Shown here one piece after another: positions 16,006-23,713 of a DNA stretch of 39,901 bases. Source of the stretch: Gammaproteobacteria bacterium (GTDB lineage Bacteria > Pseudomonadota > Gammaproteobacteria > JACCXJ01); NCBI GenBank assembly GCA_013697045.1, contig JACCXJ010000031.1:1-39901 (forward strand), written 5' to 3'. Position 1 is the first letter of the stretch. Every line of letters begins with the position of its first letter. The position numbers and the translations under genes are program-made. The notes under the pieces are model-generated. The model worked only from the letters and a program-made list of their open reading frames with translations, made no database searches and was not told the DNA's origin.

Positions 16006-16781
16006 ACACACCAATAGCTTGCGAGGCACTGACGGCGGATCTCGGAGAATTGTTCACCTGCACGGAGCAGGGCGTTTACCAGCGGATCCGTACACCCTAT
16101 CTCTACCCGGATGGCGACAACATCGACCTGTTCTGCAAGCCCGAAGGCGACGTGATGACGGTAACGGATCTGGCCGAAACCACCCGTTGGCTTCGCATGC
16201 AATCGGTGTCGCCGCGGCGTTCGCCGAGGCAGCGCCAACTCATCGAGGATATCTGCCTGACCCATGGGGTGGAGTTCTACCGCGGCATGCTTCAGGCCCG
16301 CAGTCGGCGGGGCGACTCCTTGGCGGCGGTGGTCACGCGGGTGGCCCAGACGGCGCTGCGGGTCTCCGACCTTTGGTTTACCTTCCGAACCCGGGCGGTC
16401 GAGTCCATTACCGATGAAGTGGCCGACTATTTGACGGAGCGCCAACTGCCCTTCGACCGCTCTGAGAAACTGGCGGGCCGCTCTGGGCGCACTTGGAGCG
16501 TGGACTTTCATGTCCGGACTCCGGCGCGCAGTTCCCTGGTCTACGTCCTGAGCACGGGTAACCGCTCGGCCGCCCACTCCGTGGCCGAACACGTACTTGC
16601 AGCCTGGTATGACCTGAACCACTTGGCGGCGGGGCCAGAGGCGTTGTGTTTCGTGTCCCTGTTCGACGATACGGTGGACGTCTGGGCAGGCGAGGATTTC
16701 AGACTGGTGGAGGGGCTGTCCACAGTCACGCGCTGGTCACGTCCAGACGAGTTTGCGATCGTTCTCTTGGAGGCGGCGTAA
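16002..16781 (+). CDS. DUF1828/DUF1829 domain protein
   Basis: A 259-residue protein. The N-terminal domain carries the DUF1828 hallmark DGDNIDLFCKPEGD, then VMTVTDLAETTRWLR, and the C-terminal half (residues ~150-259) resembles DUF1829, with FVSLFDDTVDVW near the end. It is translationally coupled (ATGA) to the DUF6978-like gene and stops 16 bp before the hsdR remnant. DUF1828 proteins are often found in mobile and defence contexts without a proven role. No catalytic motif is evident. The placement between hsdS and hsdR makes it cargo of the type I locus. Confidence 0.78.
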   Translation: MNTPIACEALTADLGELFTCTEQGVYQRIRTPYLYPDGDNIDLFCKPEGDVMTVTDLAETTRWLRMQSVSPRRSPRQRQLIEDICLTHGVEFYRGMLQARSRRGDSLAAVVTRVAQTALRVSDLWFTFRTRAVESITDEVADYLTERQLPFDRSEKLAGRSGRTWSVDFHVRTPARSSLVYVLSTGNRSAAHSVAEHVLAAWYDLNHLAAGPEALCFVSLFDDTVDVWAGEDFRLVEGLSTVTRWSRPDEFAIVLLEAA

Positions 16782-16797
16782 GCCCCCTGGGGCCTTC

Positions 16798-17490
16798 GTG
16801 AGTACGGACACCACCGAACAAGGGCTAGAAAGCCTTATTGTCAAGGCGATGACTGGGCTGGCCAGCGACGGAATGACGCCGGTCGATGCGGTCCGGAAGC
16901 CGGCCGTTTCGTACGGCGGGACCGGTTGGCTGCTTGGAGACCCCACCGACTACGACCGCGAGCACTGCGTGGACCTGTTCCAGCTCCGCGCCTTCCTGCA
17001 GGCGACGCAGCCGAAAGTCGCACAGGCGCTCGACCTCGGCCAGGACAGCCCGAGACGGCGCAAGGTTCTGGCCCGCTTGCACGGCGAGATCACGAAGCGT
17101 GGCACCATCGACGTGCTGCGCCACGGCGTGAAGCACGGCCCGCTGCACCTCGACCTCTTCTACGGCACGCCCTCGCCCGGTAACGCGGTAGCGGCCGAGC
17201 GCTATGCCCGGAATGCCGACCGGGTCCACAAGCTCATCACCGAGGACATCCCGGCGCGGGTGGCGGCGGATACGGCCTTCCAGAACGCGAAGAAGAACTC
17301 CGACAAGCAGAACGCCCGCATCGAGCACGACAAGGCATTGGCACGGGTCATGACCGCGGTGCTCAAGGACGACACCGAGTTGTTCAAGCAGTTCATGGAC
17401 AACGAGTCGTTCAAACGATGGCTGACGGACACCGTGTTCGGGCTCACCTATGAGCCACCGGTGGCGGCAGGCTCAACGGCCGGTCGTTAG
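16798..17490 (+). pseudogene. hsdR: type I restriction endonuclease subunit with a large in-frame internal deletion
   Basis: The first ~140 residues are the N-terminus of HsdR (STDTTEQGLESLIVKAMTG, DYDREHCVDL, FLQATQPKV, GVKHGPLHLDLFYGTPSPG). After AERYARN the sequence jumps directly to the C-terminal helical domain of HsdR (HKLITEDIPARVAADTAFQ, NSDKQNARIEHDKAL, LFKQFMDNESFKRWLTD). Total length is 230 residues against about 1000. Missing are the PD-(D/E)xK nuclease core (ELK motif) and the whole DEAD-type translocase. The frame is preserved across the junction. The product cannot restrict DNA. The GTG start at 16798 follows the upstream stop by 16 bases. Confidence 0.85.
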
Positions 17491-17525
17491 CCGCCATGCC
17501 GAAGAAAACCCTCTGGGCATCGTAG

Positions 17526-17747
17526 GCGATCCAGGCGGCGCGCGAGGCGCTCGACCTCGCGGCCCATCTCGACTGCCAGTACGCCTGGGGCGAGGCGGAT
17601 GCCGCCTACGTCTGGGGCGAGGCCTACCTCGCCAACCATGAGCCGACGCTCGCCAACCGCGCGTTCACCCGCGCGCTCGCGGTACGCCGGCGCACCGAGC
17701 GTCCCGGCGTCGCCGAGACGAAACGCTGGCTCGCCCGCGCCGGCTGA
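17526..17747 (+). pseudogene. 3' remnant of a TPR-repeat protein
   Basis: The frame after TAG 17523-17525 encodes AREALDLAAHLDCQYAWGEA, AAYVWGEAYLANHEP, LANRAFTRALAVRRR and VAETKRWLARAG. These are TPR-like helices ending the way tetratricopeptide proteins of genomic islands often do. No start codon, ribosome-binding site or upstream part is present; an MPKKTLWAS segment at 17496 runs into the TAG. It is read as a fragment left after rearrangement next to the RM locus. Confidence 0.5.
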
Positions 17748-17834
17748 GGGGTTCCGTTCGCTCCATCACGTCCTGCGCTCATCGCCGATCCCGGGACCGA
17801 CTCCGCACGCCAGCGAAGCCACCCACCCACCCTA

Positions 17835-17864
17835 TTGACAGGCGCGCGTTACGTCGGAGATAGT
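17835..17864 (+). promoter_or_regulatory. promoter of the btuB transcript
   Basis: A perfect TTGACA (17835-17840), an 18-base spacer and GATAGT (17859-17864). It lies just upstream of the cobalamin riboswitch, as expected for a regulated btuB leader. Confidence 0.6.
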
Positions 17865-17870
17865 GTGGCG

Positions 17871-18072
17871 GCTTCAGGTGTCCCGGAGGACCTTGGTCCG
17901 AGGGGATGAAACGGGAAGCCGGTGCGCGGCGTGGTTTGATCCACACGCAATGCCGGCGCTGCCCCCGCAACGGTAAGCAAGCAAAGGCGCGGCACTACGC
18001 CACTGTGCTACGGCACGGGAAGGCGCCGCCCCAGGGTCCCTACCCGCTTGTGAGCCCGGAGACCGGCCTGAA
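17871..18072 (+). promoter_or_regulatory. cobalamin (adenosylcobalamin) riboswitch controlling btuB
   Basis: Conserved elements appear in order: GCTTCAGGTG at the 5' end, GGATGAAACGGGAAGCCGGTG-like core, GCGCTGCCCCCGCAACGGTAAG (written in part), CACTGTGCTACGGCACGGGAAGG, and the B12 box AGCCCGGAGACCGGCC at 18053-18068. A hairpin GGCATC/GATGCC follows, and there is no T-run before btuB, so control is probably at translation. B12 binding would shut off synthesis of the receptor. Confidence 0.93.
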
Positions 18073-18199
18073 GGGATTGCAATGGCATCGCGGAGGGTGA
18101 TGCCGGGGCACCCGGGCCATCCTTCCCGCCTTGCCCCCTTCCTCTGCGTGCCTTGCCCGAGCTTTCATTGCTGCGCGGGTGTGCGCGGAGGAGAAAAAC

Positions 18200-20176
18200 A
18201 TGCGATTGCGCCGAATACCGGCAGTCCTGCTGCCGCTGGGTCCCTTGTCTTTTTGCCCCTCGTTGGCCGCCGAAGAGCCGACCGAGTTGGAGCCGATCAT
18301 CGTTACCGCCACGCGCCTCGAGACGCCGATCGACCGGCTTCCCGTTTCGGTGTCCGTGGTGGAAGGCGAGGAGGTCGAGCGGCAGCAGGTCAAGGACATA
18401 TTCGAGGTCCTGCGCGACGTTCCGGGCTTCACCATCGTGCAGAACGGGAGCCGCGGCGGCACGACCTCGCTCTTGGTCCGGGGCGGCCAGTCGGACTTCA
18501 ATCAAGTCTTGATCGACGGCGTCAAAGTGAACCAGGCCGGCGGCGACTTCGACTTCTCGGACCTCACGACCGACGGGCTAGCCCGCATCGAGATCGTTCG
18601 CGGACCGCAGAGCGCGCTCTACGGATCGGACGCGGTCACCTCCGTAGTGCAGGTCTTCACCCGCCGCGGGGAAGGGCCGCTCTCCGCGCGCCTGGGCTTC
18701 GCCGGCGGCGAGTTCGAGACCTACGAGGGCGGCGGCGGGATCTCGGGCGGCACCGAGCGGTACGGTTACTCGATCGACGTCGGTCGCATCGATACCGATG
18801 GCATCCTCGATATCAACAACCGCTACGGGAACACGACCGTCGCCTCGCGCTTCGACCTGAGCCCGCTCGAGACGCTGGACCTCACGACCACGGTGCGCTA
18901 CAACGACTCGCGCTTCGAGTTCCCGAGCGAAATCGCGGGAGATCGGTTCCCGCCGCTCGACCCGAACCAGTTCACGGAGCGGGAAAGGCTGGTCGTCGGG
19001 CCGCGCGCGGTCTGGAACCCCTCGCCCTGGTGGCGCCACGCGCTCCAGCTCGGGTACTACCATGAGGATTTCGCTTTCGAGGACCCCGCGGATGCAGGGG
19101 TCGATTTCGGGTCCTTCCGAAACGACACCACCCAGGAGCGCCTGTCGGCCGACTACAACTCGAGCTTCCTCCTGCCGTCCTTCGCGGGCATCACGCCGAC
19201 CGTGACGCTCGGCGGATATGGCGAGGCGGAATCCTTCGAGCAGGACACGCTCTTTGAGTTTCAGGGTTTCCCATCCTCGAGCCGCGCGGACGAGACCCGC
19301 GACGCCGGGGCCTTCTATTCACAGATGATCCTCGATTGGCAGGAGCGGGTGACCTTGATCGCCGGCTTCCGGCTCGACGAAGCCTCTACCTACGGCAGTA
19401 AGGTCAACCCGCGCGCCGGGCTCTCCTACCGCCTCCCGGGGACCGAGACCAAGCTCCGCGTGAGCTACGGGACCGGGATCAAGAACCCCACCTTCTTCGA
19501 GAACTTCGGCAGAACGATCTTCGGAAGGGGTGACAAAGGGCTCGGTCCCGAGCGATCGGAGAGCTGGGAGGTCGGCTTCGACCAACCGCTGGCCTTCGGC
19601 GATTACCGGGCCGAGGTGTCCGCGACGTACTTCTCCTCGGATTTCGAGGACCTCATCAGCTTCATCCCGCAGCCGGATCCTGACGAGATTGCCTTTTTCA
19701 ACATCCAGGAGGCGGAGAGCCAGGGCGTCGAGCTCGGATTGCGGGTCGTGACCCCGATCGGCCTCGGCTTCCGCGGCAGCTATACCTTCCTCGATACCGA
19801 AGTGCTCGAGGCCGGTCCGTCGGGGGGCACCCTGTTCGTCGAGGGCGAGCCGCTCCTGCGCCGCCCCGAGCATTCCGGGGCCTTCACCGTCGACTACACC
19901 GCCGAGCGCTGGACGGCCAGCTTCAACCTGACGATCAAGGGAAGCTCGATCGACCTCGATTTCAACGCCGATCCGGGCGGTCGCCGAGTCCGTCTGGATG
20001 GTTACGCGAAGGCCGACATCGCGGTTGCCTACCGCCTGATCGAGGACCGGTTCGGCATGGAGTCCCTCTCGATCACCGCCAAGGGGCAGAACGTCTTCGA
20101 CGAGGACTACGAGGAGACGTTCGGGTTCTCGACCGCGGGGGCGAGCTTCCTGATCGGCTTCCGCGCCGAGCTCTGA
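18200..20176 (+). CDS. btuB: TonB-dependent vitamin B12 receptor
   Basis: A 658-residue outer-membrane receptor. A signal peptide of about 25 residues ends at LAAEEP. The TonB box EPIIVTATR follows at about residues 31-39. The plug domain includes VRGGQSDFNQVLIDGVKVN and RIEIVRGPQSALYGSDA, and the C-terminus is a typical beta-barrel ending in an aromatic-free SFLIGFRAEL. The start at 18200 follows GGAGGAG; a longer frame upstream is non-coding leader. The cobalamin riboswitch in its leader identifies the substrate as B12 or a related corrinoid. Confidence 0.92.
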   Translation: MRLRRIPAVLLPLGPLSFCPSLAAEEPTELEPIIVTATRLETPIDRLPVSVSVVEGEEVERQQVKDIFEVLRDVPGFTIVQNGSRGGTTSLLVRGGQSDFNQVLIDGVKVNQAGGDFDFSDLTTDGLARIEIVRGPQSALYGSDAVTSVVQVFTRRGEGPLSARLGFAGGEFETYEGGGGISGGTERYGYSIDVGRIDTDGILDINNRYGNTTVASRFDLSPLETLDLTTTVRYNDSRFEFPSEIAGDRFPPLDPNQFTERERLVVGPRAVWNPSPWWRHALQLGYYHEDFAFEDPADAGVDFGSFRNDTTQERLSADYNSSFLLPSFAGITPTVTLGGYGEAESFEQDTLFEFQGFPSSSRADETRDAGAFYSQMILDWQERVTLIAGFRLDEASTYGSKVNPRAGLSYRLPGTETKLRVSYGTGIKNPTFFENFGRTIFGRGDKGLGPERSESWEVGFDQPLAFGDYRAEVSATYFSSDFEDLISFIPQPDPDEIAFFNIQEAESQGVELGLRVVTPIGLGFRGSYTFLDTEVLEAGPSGGTLFVEGEPLLRRPEHSGAFTVDYTAERWTASFNLTIKGSSIDLDFNADPGGRRVRLDGYAKADIAVAYRLIEDRFGMESLSITAKGQNVFDEDYEETFGFSTAGASFLIGFRAEL

Positions 20177-20178
20177 CC

Positions 20179-20400
20179 ATGAGGATCGGGCTAGACGATG
20201 GTGGAGGCCGGGGCGGTCTCCGCGCGCAGTTGCTCGAGGATCCGGCCTTCCGGGACGTGGAGGCGATTCGGCGCGAAAACGTGCATGAGCTTCCGACCCG
20301 TCTCACGAGCACGCGCATGCTCGCCAAGGGCATCCTCGGCCTGGTGATCCCATCGAACGAGCGAACGAGCGCGGCGATCGTTTATTTGATCCGCAAGTGA
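20179..20400 (+). CDS. hypothetical small protein, possibly a substrate-binding-protein tail
   Basis: A 73-residue frame starts two bases after the btuB stop. The segment LLEDPAFRDVEAIRRENVHE, then LPTRL, loosely recalls the C-terminal end of BtuF/FecB-type periplasmic binding proteins (DPxFxxxxAVRxGxVxxLP). This would fit a lost btuF, but the similarity is weak. The ending NERTSAAIVYLIRK runs straight into the direct repeat at 20395. No clear ribosome-binding site. It could also be non-coding. Confidence 0.3.
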   Translation: MRIGLDDGGGRGGLRAQLLEDPAFRDVEAIRRENVHELPTRLTSTRMLAKGILGLVIPSNERTSAAIVYLIRK

Positions 20401-20462
20401 GAGATGGCAGTCTTCCCCTTTCTGGATACACTGTGACGCGAACAGGGGGGATCATAGACCCC
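20395..20462 (+). repeat. direct repeat A flanking the metE cassette
   Basis: About 68 bp with roughly 80% identity to 23625-23694. Shared landmarks are AAGTGAGAGATGG, TACACT(G/A)TGACGCGAACA and GGGGAT(C/A)ATAGACCCC, the last able to form a GGGG/CCCC stem-loop. It lies 219 bases after btuB and opens the segment that carries the second riboswitch and metE. Confidence 0.75.
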
Positions 20463-20490
20463 ATCAAGGAACATGCCGCATCGAAGGACG

Positions 20491-20527
20491 GCTAAGGAAC
20501 CTCTGAATTAATCAGAGGTTCCTTAGC
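20491..20527. repeat. perfect 16-bp inverted repeat, terminator or mobile-element end
   Basis: GCTAAGGAACCTCTGA, loop ATTAA, TCAGAGGTTCCTTAGC, followed by TTT. The stem is perfect. It could be a rho-independent terminator for the btuB transcript, but GGAACCTCTGAATTA also looks like paired insertion-sequence ends brought together. It lies just inside direct repeat A. Confidence 0.6.
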
Positions 20528-20611
20528 TTTCCGAAATCGTGGATGTCTGAAAAGTTTGACACAAGCACAGTAAACGGCTACACTTTTTGGTCTTGGCTTT
20601 TTCATCCATGG

Positions 20612-20800
20612 GATAAGGTTTCGCGTAACGCGAAATAACAGGGAATCGTGTGCAAATCACGAGCTGTCGCGCGACCTGTAGGTAACGCATAAAGCTTTTG
20701 GCGAATATGCCCACGGTTCCAGCGGAATGGGAAGGGCGGCAAGAGTGTTTTATCCGCAACGGCGATGCTGCCGCGGTCCGAGGCTCACTCAGGTGGAGCC
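20612..20800 (+). promoter_or_regulatory. cobalamin riboswitch upstream of metE (divergent 3' part)
   Basis: The core AACAGGGAATCGTGTGCAAA, then TCACGAGCTGTC, matches the conserved cobalamin-riboswitch segment (GGGAA..GTG.AAATC..AGCTG). It is preceded by a TTTCGCG/CGCGAAA stem and followed by CCACGGTTCC and AATGGGAAGGGCGG. The expected B12 box is not clearly recognisable near 20775-20800, so the 3' boundary is uncertain. Placement ahead of metE is the classic arrangement: B12 sensing represses the B12-independent enzyme. Confidence 0.65.
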
Positions 20801-20898
20801 CTATTGTGCCCGTACGGGCGAGGTTTGTCTGCCTCCCTCTTTCTGCGGTGACATCGCGAAGTTATCGATAGCGTTAACCCGTGAAAGGAAAGGTACAC

Positions 20899-23205
20899 AT
20901 GCTTACACATAACCTCGGCTATCCGCGTATTGGTAGCCATAGAGAGCTCAAGAAAGCCTGCGAGAGTTACTGGTCTTCCCAGATCAGCCTCAATGAGCTC
21001 CTAGACGCTGGCCGGGCCATCCGCCGGCACAACTGGCAGCGCCAGCATGAGGCTGGCATCGATCTGATCCCGTGCAACGATTTCTCGTTTTACGACCACG
21101 TGCTGGATCTCTCGCTCACGGTCGGCGCGATCCCCGCGCGCTACCGGCCGCTGCTCGATATGCCTGATAGCTCTGAGTTGGATTTGTGCTTTGCCATGGC
21201 GCGGGGCTATCAGAAAGACGGTCTCGACCTCATCGCCATGGAGATGACCAAGTGGTTCGACACCAATTACCACTACCTAGTCCCCGAGTTCACGAAAGAT
21301 CAGACCTTCAGCTTGACATCACGGAACGTTCTGGATGAGTTTCAGGAGGCAAGAGCGCTCGGCATCAACGCCACGCCCGTCTTGGTCGGGCCGGTGAGTT
21401 ACTTGCTCCTGGGCAAGGAGAAAGTACCGGACTTTAATCGGCTCGACCTCCTCGACCGGCTTATGCCGGTCTACTTGCAGATCCTGGGCGAGCTTCAAGG
21501 TCTCGGCGCACAATATGTCCAAATCGACGAACCCTTCCTCGCGCTGGATTTGCAGGATGAAACGAAGCGCGCCTATGAATCGGCCTATGCCGCAATCACC
21601 CGGGCCTGCCCCGAGCTCAAGTTCATCCTCGCGACTTACTTTGCCGGACTTGAGGATAACGCGGAGCTAGCTGCGAGCCTTCCCGTAAACTATCTGCACT
21701 TGGATCTCGTCTGCGCGCCCGCGCAACTGGACCAGGTGCTGTCCCTGATCCCGCCTCAGCTTGGCCTCTCGCTGGGGGTCGTGGACGGTCGCAACGTGTG
21801 GAAGAATGATCTCAAGCGCTCTTTGGAGTTGATCAGCAAGGCCGTAGAGAAACTCGGCAGTGAGCGCGTGGCGTTGGCGCCTTCCTGCTCACTGCTGCAC
21901 GCGCCTTGTGACCTGGTGCTTGAACGCGACGAGACGGCGTTGCCTAGCGAGATCAAAGGCTGGCTGGCTTTTGCCCGGCAAAAGCTTGATGAGATCGTCA
22001 CGCTGAGGGGACTGGCGCAGCCCGAGACTCACCGACAATATGCCGACAAGCTCAAGGAAAATATGCTCGACATGGAGAGCCGTCGCCAGTCGGCTTTGAT
22101 CCACCGGCCAGCGGTGCAACAGCGCTTTGCCGCCGTCCGCCCCGACGATCTCAAACGCCAAAGCCCCTTTGGCGTGCGTCAGGAAAAGCAATGCGCGGAC
22201 CTCAATCTGCCTTTATTTCCCACGACCACCATCGGGTCTTTCCCGCAAACCGATGACGTGAGAAGGCTCCGGCTTCGGCTCAAGAAAGGCGAACTCACGC
22301 CGGAACAGTACGAGGCGGCGATCCGCACGGAAACCGAGCAGGCCATCCGCTGGCAGGAAGACGTGGGTCTGGATGTGCTGGTGCACGGTGAGTTCGAACG
22401 CAACGACATGGTGGAATACTTCGGTGAACTTCTGAAGGGCTTCGCGTTCACCGGTAGCGGATGGGTGCAGAGCTACGGCTCGCGCTGCGTCAAACCGCCC
22501 ATCATCTACGGCGATGTGGAACGCCAAGCGCCGATGACGGTGAAATGGTCGAAATACGCGCAGTCGTTGACCGCGAAACCCATCAAAGGAATGCTCACGG
22601 GGCCGGTCACGATCCTGCAGTGGTCATTTGTGCGCGATGATCAGCCGCGTTCCACCACGGCGAAACAAATCGCCTTGGCGATCCGCGATGAAGTGTGCGA
22701 TCTCGAAAAAGCCGGGATCCGTATCATCCAGATCGATGAACCGGCCATCCGTGAGGGACTGCCTCCGCGTCAGGCCGATTGGAAAGACTATCTCAATTGG
22801 GCGGTCGAAGCGTTTCGACTGGCCTCCTCCCGAGTGGTCGACGAGACTCAAATCCATACCCATATGTGCTACTCGGAGTTCAACGACATCATTGAGTCCG
22901 TCGCCGAGATGGATGCCGACGTCATCACCATCGAAACGTCCAGGTCGCAGATGGAGTTGCTCGACGCCTTCGTAAGCTTCCGTTATCCCAACGAGATCGG
23001 CCCAGGCGTATACGACATCCACTCGCCCCGCGTTCCGACCGAGCAGGAGATGACTGCACTCCTGCATAAAGCGCTGGCTGTGCTGCCGGCTCGCAACCTC
23101 TGGGTCAACCCCGACTGCGGCCTGAAAACCCGTAAGTGGCCGGAGACCAGGCGGGCGCTCGTCAATATGGTCGCCGCTGCAAAAGCGTTGCGAGAGCAAG
23201 TATAA
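20899..23205 (+). CDS. metE: cobalamin-independent methionine synthase
   Basis: A 768-residue MetE that transfers the methyl group of 5-methyltetrahydropteroyl-triglutamate to homocysteine. The N-terminal domain starts LTHNLGYPRIGSHRELKK. The catalytic zinc ligands are all present as His655, Cys657 (HTHMCYSEF), Glu679 and Cys740 (NPDCGLKTRKW), uniformly 14 residues beyond E. coli His641, Cys643, Glu665 and Cys726. The start at 20899 follows AAAGGAAAGG. Base composition is less GC-rich than in neighbouring genes and a direct repeat brackets the cassette, suggesting insertion. A riboswitch lies in its leader. Confidence 0.97.
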   Translation: MLTHNLGYPRIGSHRELKKACESYWSSQISLNELLDAGRAIRRHNWQRQHEAGIDLIPCNDFSFYDHVLDLSLTVGAIPARYRPLLDMPDSSELDLCFAMARGYQKDGLDLIAMEMTKWFDTNYHYLVPEFTKDQTFSLTSRNVLDEFQEARALGINATPVLVGPVSYLLLGKEKVPDFNRLDLLDRLMPVYLQILGELQGLGAQYVQIDEPFLALDLQDETKRAYESAYAAITRACPELKFILATYFAGLEDNAELAASLPVNYLHLDLVCAPAQLDQVLSLIPPQLGLSLGVVDGRNVWKNDLKRSLELISKAVEKLGSERVALAPSCSLLHAPCDLVLERDETALPSEIKGWLAFARQKLDEIVTLRGLAQPETHRQYADKLKENMLDMESRRQSALIHRPAVQQRFAAVRPDDLKRQSPFGVRQEKQCADLNLPLFPTTTIGSFPQTDDVRRLRLRLKKGELTPEQYEAAIRTETEQAIRWQEDVGLDVLVHGEFERNDMVEYFGELLKGFAFTGSGWVQSYGSRCVKPPIIYGDVERQAPMTVKWSKYAQSLTAKPIKGMLTGPVTILQWSFVRDDQPRSTTAKQIALAIRDEVCDLEKAGIRIIQIDEPAIREGLPPRQADWKDYLNWAVEAFRLASSRVVDETQIHTHMCYSEFNDIIESVAEMDADVITIETSRSQMELLDAFVSFRYPNEIGPGVYDIHSPRVPTEQEMTALLHKALAVLPARNLWVNPDCGLKTRKWPETRRALVNMVAAAKALREQV

Positions 23206-23223
23206 GGGGAACCGTGCATTCCT

Positions 23224-23451
23224 ATGCCGCGCCACGAAGATAAGATTTGCCCTCGCTGCGGCGTAACCTTTGAGTGCAAGGTGGGCACAGTTCTGATCTG
23301 TCAATGCTCCAGTGTAGATCTTTCAAGAGAAGAACGCGCTTATATCATGGATTACTACGATGACTGTCTGTGTGCTGATTGTTTGAGGGAACTGAAAGCT
23401 GACCACACTATTAAGGACTTCCCCATCTTTGTAAAGCACCCCCGTCAGTAG
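23224..23451 (+). CDS. cysteine-rich CWC family protein
   Basis: A 75-residue protein with paired cysteines: CPRCGVTFECKVG, ICQCSSVDLS and YDDCLCADCLREL. These match the cysteine-rich CWC family, small putative metal-binding proteins of unknown role. It follows metE by 18 bp and probably belongs to the same transcript. Its low GC content also matches metE rather than the neighbouring genes. Confidence 0.8.
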   Translation: MPRHEDKICPRCGVTFECKVGTVLICQCSSVDLSREERAYIMDYYDDCLCADCLRELKADHTIKDFPIFVKHPRQ

Positions 23452-23484
23452 TATAGCGTATGTAATAATGTAAGACAGAGGGGT

Positions 23485-23646
23485 ATGACCTACCTGGCTG
23501 ACACCGATGAGGTTTTCGATCTCGACGTGCCCGTGACCCGGAACCCGGTCACCGGAACCCTGCAGATCGTACCGCTCGGCCCGAACGGGCGAGGTCGGAC
23601 GAATAGGAGCGATGATGGAAGAGAAAGTGAGAGATGGGAGACTTGA
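23485..23646 (+). CDS. possible 53-residue ORF
   Basis: The ATG at 23485 is preceded closely by AGAGGGG. The product starts MTYLADTDEVFDLDVPVTRN and continues PVTGTLQIVPLGPNGRG, with a charged hydrophilic tail that runs into direct repeat B. No family is recognised. It may be a small gene or a fragment at the edge of the inserted metE cassette. Confidence 0.25.
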   Translation: MTYLADTDEVFDLDVPVTRNPVTGTLQIVPLGPNGRGRTNRSDDGRESERWET

Positions 23647-23694
23647 CCCTTTTCCGGCTACACTATGACGCGAACAACGGGGATAATAGACCCC
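23625..23694 (+). repeat. direct repeat B flanking the metE cassette
   Basis: Second copy of the ~70-bp repeat also at 20395-20462. It ends 19 bases before the BtuM-like start and contains a GATAAT hexamer and TTGACC, so it may carry promoter activity for the downstream transporter. Together the copies delimit about 3.2 kb holding the second riboswitch, metE and the CWC gene. Confidence 0.75.
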
Positions 23695-23713
23695 AACGCA
23701 TGAGGAAAAACCC

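Noticed and set aside
15132-16622. A 496-codon open frame on the minus strand across hsdS and the DUF genes
   Set aside because: It is antisense to three recognisable genes, has low-complexity Ser/Ala/Arg stretches and matches no family; a GC-skewed shadow frame.
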